A stretch of 19,667 bases of DNA. Source: Desulfobacula sp. GTDB taxonomy: Bacteria > Desulfobacterota > Desulfobacteria > Desulfobacterales > Desulfobacteraceae. Under the pieces are notes generated by a model, which ran no database searches, had not been told where the DNA came from, and saw nothing but the letters and a program-made list of their open reading frames with translations. The stretch lies in NCBI GenBank assembly GCA_027858355.1, contig JAQICW010000146.1, forward strand, positions 1 to 19,667, written 5' to 3'. Both the position numbers and the translations under genes were made by a program. Positions 6,880-15,501 of this stretch are shown here, in pieces. Within the stretch, counting starts at the first letter, position 1; the number at the start of each line of letters is the position of its first letter.

Positions 6880-7554
6880 ATGATAAGACCGCAACTTACA
6901 AAAAAACAGCAAAAACTTTTAGACTACCTGAAACAGGGAATACAGAAAAAAGGCAGAGTGCCCAGCCTTAGAACTGCGGCCTCAGACCTTGATATCAGCC
7001 ATTCAGCCGTGGCCCAGACCCTGAAAACCCTTGAAGAAAAAAAATATATCTGCAGACAGGGCCGATACAGCCGGACAATTCACATTTTTGACGATATTGG
7101 AGATATGGACCCAAGTCAGCGCCAGAAAATCATCCCCATTATCGGAAGTATCACTGCAGGCCTGCCCATATATGCCCAGCAGGAATGGGATGGCAATATC
7201 CTGGTGGATGACAAACTATACCCGGGCCAAAATCTCTTTGCCCTCAGGATCCAGGGCCAGTCCATGGCAAATGCCGGTATCCTTGACAAGGATATCGCCA
7301 TTTGCAAGCCCCGGCAATATGCCCATAACAAAGAAATCGTCGTTGCTCTGATTCATAATGAAGAAGCAACTGTCAAACGCTTTTTCCTCCATTCCAGCTC
7401 CATAGAACTCCGCCCGGAAAACCCTGACTTCAAACCCCAGATTTACGAATTTGATGATGTGCTGATCCAGGGAAAGGTTATTGGAATCATCCGGACCCCC
7501 CAGGGCATGGAGCTCCTCCAGTCACCTTGGGGCATAAACCTGCACCAGGAGTGA
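6880..7554 (+). CDS. lexA: LexA-family SOS repressor (cassette-associated LexA)
   Basis: A 224-residue LexA-type protein. Residues 1-70 form the winged HTH (LTKKQQKLLDYLKQGIQKKG, then VPSLRTAASDLDISHSAVAQTLKTLEEK), and residues 85-224 form the S24 autoprotease domain. The self-cleavage bond is Ala93-Gly94 in IPIIGSITAGLP; the catalytic Ser128 lies in QGQSMANAGI and Lys166 in EATVKRFF. It should repress SOS genes and self-cleave when RecA filaments form. The N-terminal recognition helix is unlike E. coli LexA, so a different operator is expected. AGGAG and AGGTGAG precede the ATG. It ends 6 bp before the Y-family polymerase gene and so heads a mutagenesis operon, as second LexA copies often do. 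Other repressors of the S24 family are a less likely alternative. Confidence 0.88.
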   Translation: MIRPQLTKKQQKLLDYLKQGIQKKGRVPSLRTAASDLDISHSAVAQTLKTLEEKKYICRQGRYSRTIHIFDDIGDMDPSQRQKIIPIIGSITAGLPIYAQQEWDGNILVDDKLYPGQNLFALRIQGQSMANAGILDKDIAICKPRQYAHNKEIVVALIHNEEATVKRFFLHSSSIELRPENPDFKPQIYEFDDVLIQGKVIGIIRTPQGMELLQSPWGINLHQE

Positions 7555-7560
7555 TATCCC

Positions 7561-8820
7561 ATGAAACCATCTCTCGGACAATCAAGGGACCGGGAACGAT
7601 CCATAATTCATCTGAATATAGCCGACTTTGCAGCAGCCGTGGAAACCAATCTCACCCCATCCCTTGCTGGATATCCCCTGGTGATCGCTCCCATTGACGC
7701 ACCCCGGGCTGTTGTCTATGACATGAACGACCAGGCATACCAGGAAGGCATCCGAAAGGGGATGTCCCTTGCCCGGATCAGGCGATTCAACAAGGGTATC
7801 AAAATCCTGCCCCCCCGGCTCAATAAATATGAACAGGTTATGAAACATATTTTCCAACGAACCCTGGCCTATACACCGGCCATTGAATCCGGACATTGGG
7901 ATGGCCATATTTTCATGGATATCACCGGAACCGGCAGACTTTTCGGCCCACCCCCGGATATTGCCTTTCGTCTGAACAAGGAAACCAAAAAAGATTTTGG
8001 CCTGGACCCCATCTGGGCAATTGCCACCAACAAACTGGTGGCCAAAGTGGCCACACGCCTGGTCAAGCCAGCCGGAGAATATATTGTGGAGCCAGGGGAG
8101 GAAAAAGCCTTTCTTGAACCCCTGCCAATCACCCTTCTCCCGTGCCTGTCCAGGAATGAAATCATAAAGCTGAAAACATTTAATTTAAGTCATATATCCC
8201 AGATCCGATCCCTGACCCTTGAACAGCTTCAAGTGGCTTTCAGCCATCGAGCATCCCAGATCCATGGCCTTGTCCGGGGCATTGACACATCCCCTGTCAC
8301 CCAGACCTGGAAAAAAAATGCCTCTATCCGGGCAGACCATGAATTCAGCGATGATACCAATGATACCGAACAATTAAAAAAAGCGATTTTCCCTTTGGTT
8401 GAAACCATATGTCAATCTTTGCGCAGACGAAACATGCATGGCAGGTTTCTCAGCCTCAGACTTTCCTATTCCGACGGAGGTCAAAAAATGGCCAGGACAA
8501 AACTCACCCCCTCAACAGCCAATGAAATGGTGATGTTCAAAAAAATCATCCCCCTTCTATTCCAGGCATGGACAAGGAGAATCCGCATCCGCCATTTGGA
8601 ACTGATCTGTAAAAATCCTGTCAGACCCCAGATCCAGACGACATTGTTCACGGAAACCAGCAAAACAGACAACTTTGAAAAAGTCCTCCAGACAATGGAC
8701 AGAATCAACACAAAATTTGGGAAAGGGGTTGTCAAAACTGCCCTCACCCTTGCCAACAGGACCCATTACTCCAAAAATCTGGCAACCCAGGCAACCCAGG
8801 CAACCCAGACAAAAACCTAA
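7561..8820 (+). CDS. imuB: ImuB-like, catalytically degenerate Y-family DNA polymerase
   Basis: A 419-residue protein with the Y-family fold: IIHLNIADFAAAVE at the N-terminus, GRLFGPPPDIAFRLNKETKKDFGL in the palm, and helix-hairpin-helix-like segments near 185-225. Compared with Pol IV, the first catalytic Asp is Asn (residue N in HLNIADF), and the SxDE motif is replaced (WDGHIFMDITGT), so the metal ligands are missing. That is the known character of ImuB, which acts as an adaptor between DnaE2 and the beta clamp. A clamp-binding pentapeptide QTTLF sits at residues 359-363. AGGAG lies 9 bp before the ATG. The gene ends with three exact 9-bp repeats encoding ATQ units. Position between lexA and dnaE2 supports the assignment; no imuA is present. 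Confidence 0.85.
   Translation: MKPSLGQSRDRERSIIHLNIADFAAAVETNLTPSLAGYPLVIAPIDAPRAVVYDMNDQAYQEGIRKGMSLARIRRFNKGIKILPPRLNKYEQVMKHIFQRTLAYTPAIESGHWDGHIFMDITGTGRLFGPPPDIAFRLNKETKKDFGLDPIWAIATNKLVAKVATRLVKPAGEYIVEPGEEKAFLEPLPITLLPCLSRNEIIKLKTFNLSHISQIRSLTLEQLQVAFSHRASQIHGLVRGIDTSPVTQTWKKNASIRADHEFSDDTNDTEQLKKAIFPLVETICQSLRRRNMHGRFLSLRLSYSDGGQKMARTKLTPSTANEMVMFKKIIPLLFQAWTRRIRIRHLELICKNPVRPQIQTTLFTETSKTDNFEKVLQTMDRINTKFGKGVVKTALTLANRTHYSKNLATQATQATQTKT
8781..8807 (+). repeat. Three exact 9-bp tandem repeats at the 3' end of the imuB-like gene
   Basis: GGCAACCCA occurs three times in a row (8781-8789, 8790-8798, 8799-8807). Being a multiple of three, copy-number change would only lengthen or shorten the C-terminal ATQ-type tail without breaking the frame. 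Confidence 0.9.
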
Positions 8821-8859
8821 ACCCTGACCAGTGAGACAACCCTTTATGAATGATGCTCC

Positions 8860-11800
8860 ATGATTCCTTTGACCTGTAGATCCCATTATTCCCTGATGTG
8901 GGGAACAGCACCGGTAAAACGCCTTTGCCAGCAGGCAAAACGCCTTGGATATCAGAAACTTGCATTAACAGACACAGACAATTTATACGGCTTATGGCCC
9001 TTTATTCAGGCATGCCAGGACCTGAATATTGACCCCATTATCGGGGCTGAAATCACGGATCCCAGAATGCCCCACCGGGCTGTCTGTCTTGTGAAAGACA
9101 ATAGAGGTTACAAAAATCTTACCCAATTGCTGACCCGACGACACAGGGACGAAAACTTTTCCCTGGCGCACAACCTGCCCAGATTCTCCAGCGGGTTATT
9201 GGTATTGACCCAATCTCCAGATCTTCTGGCCTTGTGGCATGAGATGGGCCTTGACCTGGCTGCTGCCCTTCCCCGGCACCCTTTGTCCCAAAGCCACCCC
9301 CTGTGCAGGACAGCCCTGGAAAGGGGCATTCCCCTGGCAGCAACCCCGGGCAGTTTTTTCTTACACCCAAAGGATATACACACCCATGCCATGATCAGGG
9401 CCATTGATAAGAACACCTGTCTCAGCCGGCTTACTCCCCAGGATATGGCGCCTGCCACTGCATTCCTGGCATCCCCTGACCAATACCAACAAAAATTTAA
9501 CACCCTTCCCAAGGCCGTTGAAAACACCTGGATGCTGGCAGAAAAAATCAGCTTTACAGGGCCTGACTTTGGGATAGTCATGCCGCCCTTCCAGGGAAAA
9601 ACCAATGAACAAGCCTGTTGTCTGTTGCGGGAGAAAACCTTTCAGGGCGCCCTGGACCGGTATGGACCAAGCCTGACCGGAAAAGTAATGTCCAGGATTG
9701 ACCATGAATTGTCCATAATTTCCCAGAAAAATTTCTGCCAATACTTTCTGGTGGTCCAGGAAATTGTACAAAAGGCCTCCAGAATCTGCGGGCGGGGCTC
9801 CGGGGCTGCCTCCATTGTGGCCTATTGTCTGGGCATCACCAATGTATGTCCCATGAAATATAATCTCTATTTTGAACGCTTTTTAAACCCTGGGCGAAAG
9901 GATCCACCGGATATTGATGTTGATTTTGCCTGGGATGAACGGGATGATATTTTAAATTTTGTCCTTTCAAAGTTCAAAGGCCACAGCGCCATGGTCTCAA
10001 GCCATGTGCTGTTCCAGCCCCGCATGGCGGTCCGGGAGGTGGCAAAGGTCTTTGGCCTGCCAGATGGAGAGATTCAAAAAATATCCAGCCGTCTGCCCTG
10101 GTTCTGGAAAACAGATGAACCAGCCCAGGATCTATTGGCCGGGATCCGGGAAAAACCAGAATTCCGATTTCTGGATTTTCCCCAGCCCTGGCCTGAAATC
10201 ATGGCCTATGCCCAGGCCATCATCGGCACTCCCAGGTATTTGTCGGTTCATCCCGGCGGCATTATCATCACCCCAGACCCCATTGACACCTATGTGCCTG
10301 TGGAAACCGCACCCAAGGGCATTCCCCTGATCCAGTGGGAAAAGGATTCAGCTGAAGCAGCAGGCCTTGTCAAAATAGACCTTCTGGGCAACAGGAGCCT
10401 GGGAGTGGTTCGGGACTGTATTAAAAGCATCCAGTCATCCAGGGGTGATTTCAAGGATTTTTCTCTCCAGGACCCAGAGGATGATCTTGAGACCCAGCAC
10501 CATGTGGCCCAGGGAAATACCATGGGTTGCTTTTATATTGAAAGTCCTGCCATGCGCCTGCTCCAGAAAAAATCCAAGATAGGCGATTTTCACCATGTAG
10601 TTATTCTTTCCAGCATTATCCGACCGGCAGCCAACGAGTTTATCCAGGAGTATATCAAGCGCCTCCATACAGGGGTGTGGAAACCCCTTCACCCTCTGAT
10701 GGAAGATGTTCTGGACGAAACTCTTGGCATTATGGTATTTCAGGAAGACGTGTCCCGGGTGGCTGTCCATCTGGCAGGCTTTACCCATGTCCAGGCAGAT
10801 GATTTACGAAAAATCATGTCCAAAAAAGACAAAACCCAGGTACTCAGGGATTATTATACCCGGTTTGCTGCAGGGGCTGCCCAAAAAGGGATCAACAAGT
10901 CAGATATCCAGCGAATCTGGGATATGATCATCAGTTTTTCCGGATATTCATTCTGCAAGCCCCATTCAGCCTCCTATGCCAGGGTTTCCTTCCAGGCTGC
11001 CTATTTAAAAACCCATTACCCGGCCGAGTTCATGGCAGCTGTGATCAGCAACCAGGGCGGATTCTACTCCACCTTTGCCTATGTGTCCGAAGCCCGGCGC
11101 ATGGGGGTCAATATCCTTGGGCCGGATATCCATAAAAGCCATATTAAATGGACAGGCTCAAGTGACCAGCTCAGGGTTGGATTTTTATCCATAAAAAGCC
11201 TGTCTTCCACAACCATGGAGAGTATTGTAAGGGAACGGAAAACATCAAAATTCACAAGTCTTGAAGATTTTTTCAACCGGGTAAGGCCCCGGGAAGATGA
11301 TGTAAGATCCCTTATCCACAGCGGCTGCCTTGACATATTCAAGGGCAACAAAGGCCAGAGCGCACTGCTATGGGCCTTTTCATCCTGGCACCAGAAAAAA
11401 ACCAGGAAAATAACACCCAGTCTCTTTGACCAGACCCAGGAAACCATACCCATTCCAGAACTTCCTCCAGACCTTCCCATGGATATTTTACGCCGGGAAT
11501 TTTCTGTACTGGGATTTTTGTGCCAAGGCCATCCCATCCTCCTGTATGCCCATGAGATTAAACAAAAAAAAACCGTCAAGGCCGTGGACCTGTCCCGCCA
11601 TATTGGAAAGCGTGTGGGATTTGCAGGGTGGCTGATAACCGGGAAAGTGGTCAAAACAAAACATGGTGATCCCATGAAATTTCTCACCTTTGAAGATGAA
11701 ACCGGTATAATTGAAACTGTATTTTTCCCCAAGCCCTATGCCCGTTTCTGCCATATGCTGGATTATGGAAGACCCTATTTTTTAATTGGCAAAGTTGAGT

Positions 11801-11871
11801 CTGACTGGGGGGCTATCACCCTAACCGTTGAAACCAGCAAATGGATTTCTCGTAAAACAACAAAAACGTAA
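8860..11871 (+). CDS. dnaE2: Error-prone DNA polymerase III alpha subunit DnaE2
   Basis: A 1003-residue C-family polymerase, slightly short of the usual 1030-1080 for DnaE2. The order is an N-terminal PHP domain (residues 1-200), polymerase palm, thumb and fingers, and a C-terminal OB-fold (GKRVGFAGWLITGKVVKTKHGD). Catalytic aspartates are D353 and D355 in PPDIDVDF and D507 in GLVKIDLLGNRSL. GRGSGAASIVAYCLGIT and FQEDVSRVAVHLAGF are further DnaE hallmarks. The first PHP metal motif (usually HxH) reads TCR here, so PHP exonuclease activity is probably lost. It performs translesion, mutagenic synthesis together with ImuB in the SOS response. ATG 8860 gives a normal PHP N-terminus; its ribosome binding site is weak, so coupling with imuB is likely. 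Confidence 0.92.
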   Translation: MIPLTCRSHYSLMWGTAPVKRLCQQAKRLGYQKLALTDTDNLYGLWPFIQACQDLNIDPIIGAEITDPRMPHRAVCLVKDNRGYKNLTQLLTRRHRDENFSLAHNLPRFSSGLLVLTQSPDLLALWHEMGLDLAAALPRHPLSQSHPLCRTALERGIPLAATPGSFFLHPKDIHTHAMIRAIDKNTCLSRLTPQDMAPATAFLASPDQYQQKFNTLPKAVENTWMLAEKISFTGPDFGIVMPPFQGKTNEQACCLLREKTFQGALDRYGPSLTGKVMSRIDHELSIISQKNFCQYFLVVQEIVQKASRICGRGSGAASIVAYCLGITNVCPMKYNLYFERFLNPGRKDPPDIDVDFAWDERDDILNFVLSKFKGHSAMVSSHVLFQPRMAVREVAKVFGLPDGEIQKISSRLPWFWKTDEPAQDLLAGIREKPEFRFLDFPQPWPEIMAYAQAIIGTPRYLSVHPGGIIITPDPIDTYVPVETAPKGIPLIQWEKDSAEAAGLVKIDLLGNRSLGVVRDCIKSIQSSRGDFKDFSLQDPEDDLETQHHVAQGNTMGCFYIESPAMRLLQKKSKIGDFHHVVILSSIIRPAANEFIQEYIKRLHTGVWKPLHPLMEDVLDETLGIMVFQEDVSRVAVHLAGFTHVQADDLRKIMSKKDKTQVLRDYYTRFAAGAAQKGINKSDIQRIWDMIISFSGYSFCKPHSASYARVSFQAAYLKTHYPAEFMAAVISNQGGFYSTFAYVSEARRMGVNILGPDIHKSHIKWTGSSDQLRVGFLSIKSLSSTTMESIVRERKTSKFTSLEDFFNRVRPREDDVRSLIHSGCLDIFKGNKGQSALLWAFSSWHQKKTRKITPSLFDQTQETIPIPELPPDLPMDILRREFSVLGFLCQGHPILLYAHEIKQKKTVKAVDLSRHIGKRVGFAGWLITGKVVKTKHGDPMKFLTFEDETGIIETVFFPKPYARFCHMLDYGRPYFLIGKVESDWGAITLTVETSKWISRKTTKT

Positions 11872-12123
11872 TTTTCCCCTTTTCATCCCAAAACCAGCTC
11901 CCAGACAACGAGCTTTCCAGAGATACCGCATTAAACTGAACAAAAAAATATTGTCATTTTATTTTTTTTACATATTTGTATTTTAATACCAGATAAAATC
12001 AAACATTTATGTAAGACAATATATAATATTTATCACGGCCACGATTTAATGGATTTTCATTCAACTAATATTTTCCTGTTATTTAAGTATCTTATACTAC
12101 AAACTCCCACTTCGAAATACTCC

Positions 12124-12139
12124 TGGTACGGGTTTTGCT
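12124..12139 (+). promoter_or_regulatory. Sigma-54 (-24/-12) promoter of amtB
   Basis: TGGTACGGGTTTTGCT matches the RpoN consensus TGGCAC-N5-TTGCW with one mismatch and has exact GG-N10-GC spacing (GG 12125-12126, GC 12137-12138). Transcription would start near 12150, about 40 bp before the amtB ATG. amtB is a classic NtrC/sigma-54 target induced by nitrogen limitation. No clear NtrC site is visible upstream. In the rest of 11872-12190 I see only AT-rich sequence and a weak 5-bp stem (AGCTC 11896-11900, GAGCT 11910-11914). Confidence 0.75.
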
Positions 12140-12190
12140 TTTATATGATCACAAAATCAAAAAGACCAACATTAACAAAAGGAAAAGACC

Positions 12191-12747
12191 ATGATACTGA
12201 AATCAAGTCTGATTACCCTGGGAATTTTACTTATTCGCACGGCCTGGGCCTTTGCCTCTGATAATGCCATTGAGACGGGAAATACAGCCTGGGATCTGCT
12301 GTGGGCCGGATGAAATTTTCCGCCTGGATTGTCTTTACCATTCTCTGGATCACTTTTGTTTACACCCCGGTGTGTAATTGGGTATGGGGCGGCGGCTGGA
12401 TGCACAAGATGGGTGCCGTTGATTTTGCCGGGGGCAATATGGTCCACATAAATGCTGGAATTTCCGGTCTGGTTCTTGCCCTGGCCCTTGGCAAGCGCCA
12501 GGGATACGGCAAAGAGCCCATGATCCCTTCCAGTGTAGCATTTACTGCCCTGGGTGCCGGCCTCCTCTGGTTCGGCTGGTTTGGATTCAATGCCGGCAGT
12601 GCCCTGGTTGCAGACGGGGTTGCTGCCTCGGCCTTTATGGTAACCAATACTGCAGCAGCCACAGGAGGCCTTAGGATGGAAAGAGAAGATGAACTGGCCG
12701 GCCTGGATAATTCCCTGCATGGAGAAAGGGCCTTTGAAATAGAATAA
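12191..12747 (+). pseudogene. amtB: amtB ammonium transporter remnant with two internal deletions
   Basis: The ATG at 12191, with AAGGA upstream, opens a normal Amt signal sequence (ILKSSLITLGILLIRTAWAFA) and the mature start SDNAIETGNTAWDLLW. It then hits TGA at 12308-12310. From 12301 in another frame, VGRMKFSAWIVFTILWITF continues mid-protein Amt sequence: VYTPVCNWVWGGGW, GAVDFAGGNMVHINAGISGL and LLWFGWFGFNAGSALVADG, up to NTAAATGG. There it jumps directly to the cytoplasmic tail REDELAGLDNSLHGERAFEIE. So roughly the first five membrane helices and the last few are gone, while the start, core and tail remain. About 185 residues of an expected ~430 are left. It cannot form the 11-helix channel. 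The sigma-54 promoter upstream is intact. No glnB/glnK follows. Confidence 0.88.
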
Positions 12748-12837
12748 TCCTTTCTGAACTAGGAGTGCTCAGTTCCCCTGATCAATGCCATTATTAATGC
12801 CGATCAATAAACCGGAACAGTTCAAGAAGGAAAAGAG

Positions 12838-13008
12838 ATGGAAGATCATAGGCGATTGAACATCAAAAAAAAACTGAAGACGTCAGCCCTGATGAAAAAA
12901 AAATGGGTGCATGATATGCTGATTCATCAAATTATACCCAAAAATGGGAGAAGAACTTCTTGTACCTCAAACCAAGTCTGTGATAGTTTTTTCATAAAGT
13001 TGCTTTAA
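12838..13008 (+). CDS. Possible small basic protein (56 residues)
   Basis: An ATG at 12838 has AAGGAAAAG 2-10 bp upstream and opens 56 codons rich in Lys/Arg (MEDHRRLNIKKKLKTSALMK, then KWVHDMLIHQ). I recognise no family. It may be a chance frame or the start of a decayed gene, since both neighbours are truncated. The remainder of 12748-13068 shows nothing else I can name. Confidence 0.25.
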   Translation: MEDHRRLNIKKKLKTSALMKKKWVHDMLIHQIIPKNGRRTSCTSNQVCDSFFIKLL

Positions 13009-13068
13009 TGATTTAGCCCGAATATTTATGATAATTGATAATTGAATCACAGACAAGGGGATTTTGGT

Positions 13069-13833
13069 ATGAATAAAGATTATAAAGATTTGGTAATGAT
13101 TGTCACAGGGGCATCCCGTGGAATTGGGCGGGAAATCGCTGTAGAGTTAGCCCATAGAGGCGCAACCGTGGTGGTTCATTATCATGGCAACCGGGAAATG
13201 GCTTTGGCAACCCTGGAGAAACTTGAGGGAGACTCCCATGTATTGGTTCAGGCGGATTTGTCAGACGTCAACGCCGCTGGATCCATGATAGATGAGGCTA
13301 TTGAAAAAACCGGCAAATTGGATGTATTGGTCAATAATGCAGCTATTTATGGGTTTCACCCGATTACAACGACATCTTTTCTCGACTGGCAGAAAGCCTG
13401 GGAGAAAACCATCTCGACGAATCTACTGGGACCAGCCCATCTGTCGTTTCACGCTGCCCAGTGGATGATGAAAAGCGGTGGCGGCAGGATAATCAATATA
13501 ACCTCAAGGGGGGCTTTCAGGGGCGAGCCGGACGCGCCGGCTTATGGGGCCAGCAAAGCCGCACTAAATGCATGCAGCCAATCCCTGGCCCAGGCGCTGG
13601 CGCCTCACAATATCTTTGTTTACGCCATTGCACCAGGATTTATTGAGACAGATATGGCTGCCATGGTTTTGGACGGTCCCCAGGGTGACGCCATTCGAGC
13701 CCAAAGCCCACTTGACCGTGTGGGCAGTCCCGCAGAGATCGCCGAGGTGGCGGCATGGCTGGCGGTGCAGGCGCCTGAATATCTCACCGGATGTATTGTT
13801 GACGCCAACGGAGCCTCCTATTTAAGGACTTAA
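13069..13833 (+). CDS. Short-chain dehydrogenase/reductase (SDR, FabG-like)
   Basis: A 254-residue classical SDR. The NAD(P)-binding motif TGASRGIG is at residues 13-20, NNAA lies in beta-4/alpha-4, and the catalytic triad is Ser146, Tyr159 and Lys163 in the YGASK motif. APGFIETDMA and a C-terminal GCIVDANGASY complete the fold. It oxidises or reduces an alcohol/ketone; the substrate is unknown. I chose ATG 13069 because AAGGGG lies 8 bp upstream; a TTG at 13042 would add nine residues with no family support. It looks intact, sits between a dead amtB and a truncated amidohydrolase, and may originally have belonged to a catabolic cluster with the latter. Confidence 0.9.
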   Translation: MNKDYKDLVMIVTGASRGIGREIAVELAHRGATVVVHYHGNREMALATLEKLEGDSHVLVQADLSDVNAAGSMIDEAIEKTGKLDVLVNNAAIYGFHPITTTSFLDWQKAWEKTISTNLLGPAHLSFHAAQWMMKSGGGRIINITSRGAFRGEPDAPAYGASKAALNACSQSLAQALAPHNIFVYAIAPGFIETDMAAMVLDGPQGDAIRAQSPLDRVGSPAEIAEVAAWLAVQAPEYLTGCIVDANGASYLRT

Positions 13834-13862
13834 TTAACGGATTCTCAATAAAAATTTATTTC

Positions 13863-14651
13863 TTGATGCTTTTTGTTGAAGCAGGACTTCGGGATAAATT
13901 AAAAATCATTGTTGATGGTGCCATTGCCGGCCATACGTCAGCGCTTAAAGATGGGCATGAAGATGATCCTGATGACCATGGAATTTTACTTATAGAAGAT
14001 CAGCTGGAACTGGACCAGCTTGTCCAGCGCATCCACGATATGAACTACCAGGCCTGCATCCATGCCAATGGAGACCTCGCCATTGAGATGTCTTTGAGCG
14101 CCATTGAACAGGCGCAACAAAAACAACCCGGATTAAACCCGCGGCACAGAATCGAACACTGTACCATGATTACCGACGATATTTTGAAACGCATGCATCA
14201 ATCGAAAATCATGGCCTTACCCTTTGCATCCTACCTGTGGCAGCATGGTGAGAAATTGAAGCCGTTTTACGATCAGCGGGCCCACAGAATGTTTGCCCAT
14301 AATAGCTTTCTGAATGCTGGAGTAAGGGTGGCTGCCTCCTCGGATCACCCTGTTGGGTTTCAATCGCCATTGCTTGGAGTACAATGCATGGTGACTCGGC
14401 AGTCATCCAATGGAGAAATTATTGGGCCCCAGGAAAAAATATCCCTTGATGAAGCCTTCAAAATGTATACGGCCTATGCCGCGTATGCCACAGGCGAAGA
14501 AGTAGTTAAGGGGACTCTTTCGCTGGGTAAACTTGCCGACATGGTCGTATTAAACCGCGATCCATGGTCTATCCCTCCGGAAGAAATTTCTCAAATTGGT
14601 GTTGTCAATACCATTGTTGATGGAAAGATAGTATATTCTAAAGAAGATTAA
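13863..14651 (+). pseudogene. C-terminal half of a YtcJ-like amidohydrolase
   Basis: About 262 residues correspond to the second half of ~530-residue metal-dependent amidohydrolases of the YtcJ (Amidohydro_3) type. Visible are KIIVDGAIAGHTSAL, HANGD (67-71), HRIEHC (95-100), the catalytic Asp in SSDHPV (159-163) and the C-terminal GTLSLGKLADMVVLNRDP with TIVDGKIVY. The N-terminal beta-sandwich and the first HxH metal ligands are absent, so it should be inactive. The only start is TTG/ATG at 13863/13866, with no ribosome binding site and only 29 bp after the SDR stop. A deletion of the 5' half, with its breakpoint near 13834-13870, is the simplest explanation. Confidence 0.8.
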
Positions 14652-14943
14652 ACATGGTCCTGATTTTAATTTTTCCATAATGATGAAGGCGTATTAATTT
14701 TGCAACCGGGATATAAGGCTTTCAGCGGAATATCCTTCACTATTATTCTCAAAGTTCTCAACAGAACAGGTCTCCCGACTGCTTTTTTTATATCCAGATT
14801 TTAAGGCGTACTCAACTTTTAATTCAAATATTGGTTGTTCTATGTGAACAAACTGGGTAGAAATCCAAAGCTGAAAATTTGAAGTTTCTACATTTCGGGA
14901 AAAATTATATTGCACCCATATATATGTATAATAATCAAAATGG

Positions 14944-15000
14944 TTAGTACATATATATATGGCTTGACAATTTGGCTTTGCACATATATATGTGTACTAA
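14944..15000 (+). promoter_or_regulatory. Promoter and repeated operators of the HTH-Fic operon
   Basis: TTGACA (14964-14969), 17 bp, TATATG (14987-14992) forms the promoter. The -10 lies in a perfect 14-bp palindrome CACATATATATGTG (14981-14994). The longer inverted repeat TTAGTAC (14944-14950) ... GTACTAA (14994-15000), each arm followed inward by an ACATATAT-like tract, brackets the whole promoter. A further CATATATATGTA copy lies near 14917-14928. The arrangement suggests autorepression by the HTH protein encoded downstream. The rest of 14652-14943 shows no gene I can support. Confidence 0.6.
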
Positions 15001-15024
15001 AATTTATTAAACGCATATATAATT

Positions 15025-15501
15025 ATGAACGACATGAGAAAAAAACAAAAAAAAATAATCCGAGAACAATTGGATGACACCTTAAGTCGTTTTTCAACTA
15101 TCGCCTCGGTAAACAGGCCGATGAAGGGATGGATTCGCGCCATACGTGATGTTTTGGGAATGAATATGCGACAATTTGCCGACCGGCTTGGAGTCAGCAA
15201 ATCTCGAATCCCTCGCATAGAACAGGATGAAATTACAGGAAGCCTTACCCTTAAAACCATGAATCGAGTTGCAGATAAACTTGATTGTGTTTTTGTTTAT
15301 GGATTTGCACCTCGAACAAGCTTAGATGATACTGTCAGAAAACAAGCCTCAATTGTTGCTCAAAAACGAATGAACAGGCTTATGCACACAATGAATTTGG
15401 AAGCTCAAGGACTTTCATCTAAAAATGCTAACAAAGCATTTAATAATATGGTGGAAGAAATAATTGATTCGCCTTCTATATTATGGGAGAAGAATAAATA
15501 A
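15025..15501 (+). CDS. Mobile mystery protein A (HTH regulator, putative antitoxin)
   Basis: A 158-residue protein with a Cro/C1-type HTH at about residues 43-90 (LGMNMRQFADRLGVSKSRIP, then RIEQDEITGSLTLKTMNRVADKL), followed by a basic region with RKQASIVAQKRMNRLMHTMNLEAQGL. This matches the family named mobile mystery protein A (mob_myst_A), which always precedes a Fic-domain partner. It overlaps the partner's start by one base (TAATG), so they are co-translated. It probably represses the operon via the palindromes upstream and may neutralise the Fic protein, though that role is inferred. The start ATG 15025 has no strong ribosome binding site; the AT-rich leader (CATATATAATT) precedes it. 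Confidence 0.88.
   Translation: MNDMRKKQKKIIREQLDDTLSRFSTIASVNRPMKGWIRAIRDVLGMNMRQFADRLGVSKSRIPRIEQDEITGSLTLKTMNRVADKLDCVFVYGFAPRTSLDDTVRKQASIVAQKRMNRLMHTMNLEAQGLSSKNANKAFNNMVEEIIDSPSILWEKNK

Noticed and set aside
7869..9771. Several minus-strand frames of 80-165 residues across imuB and dnaE2
   Set aside because: They are antisense to clearly conserved polymerase genes and show no motifs or start signals of their own.
12049..12261. Plus-strand 70-residue frame overlapping the amtB promoter and start
   Set aside because: It runs through the sigma-54 promoter and the amtB signal sequence in another frame and has no family features.
14694..14915. Minus-strand open frame of 73 residues with a GTG start
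   Set aside because: There is no ribosome binding site and no recognisable family, and it lies in AT-rich intergenic DNA. It may be part of a dispersed repeat, but I cannot support it as a gene.
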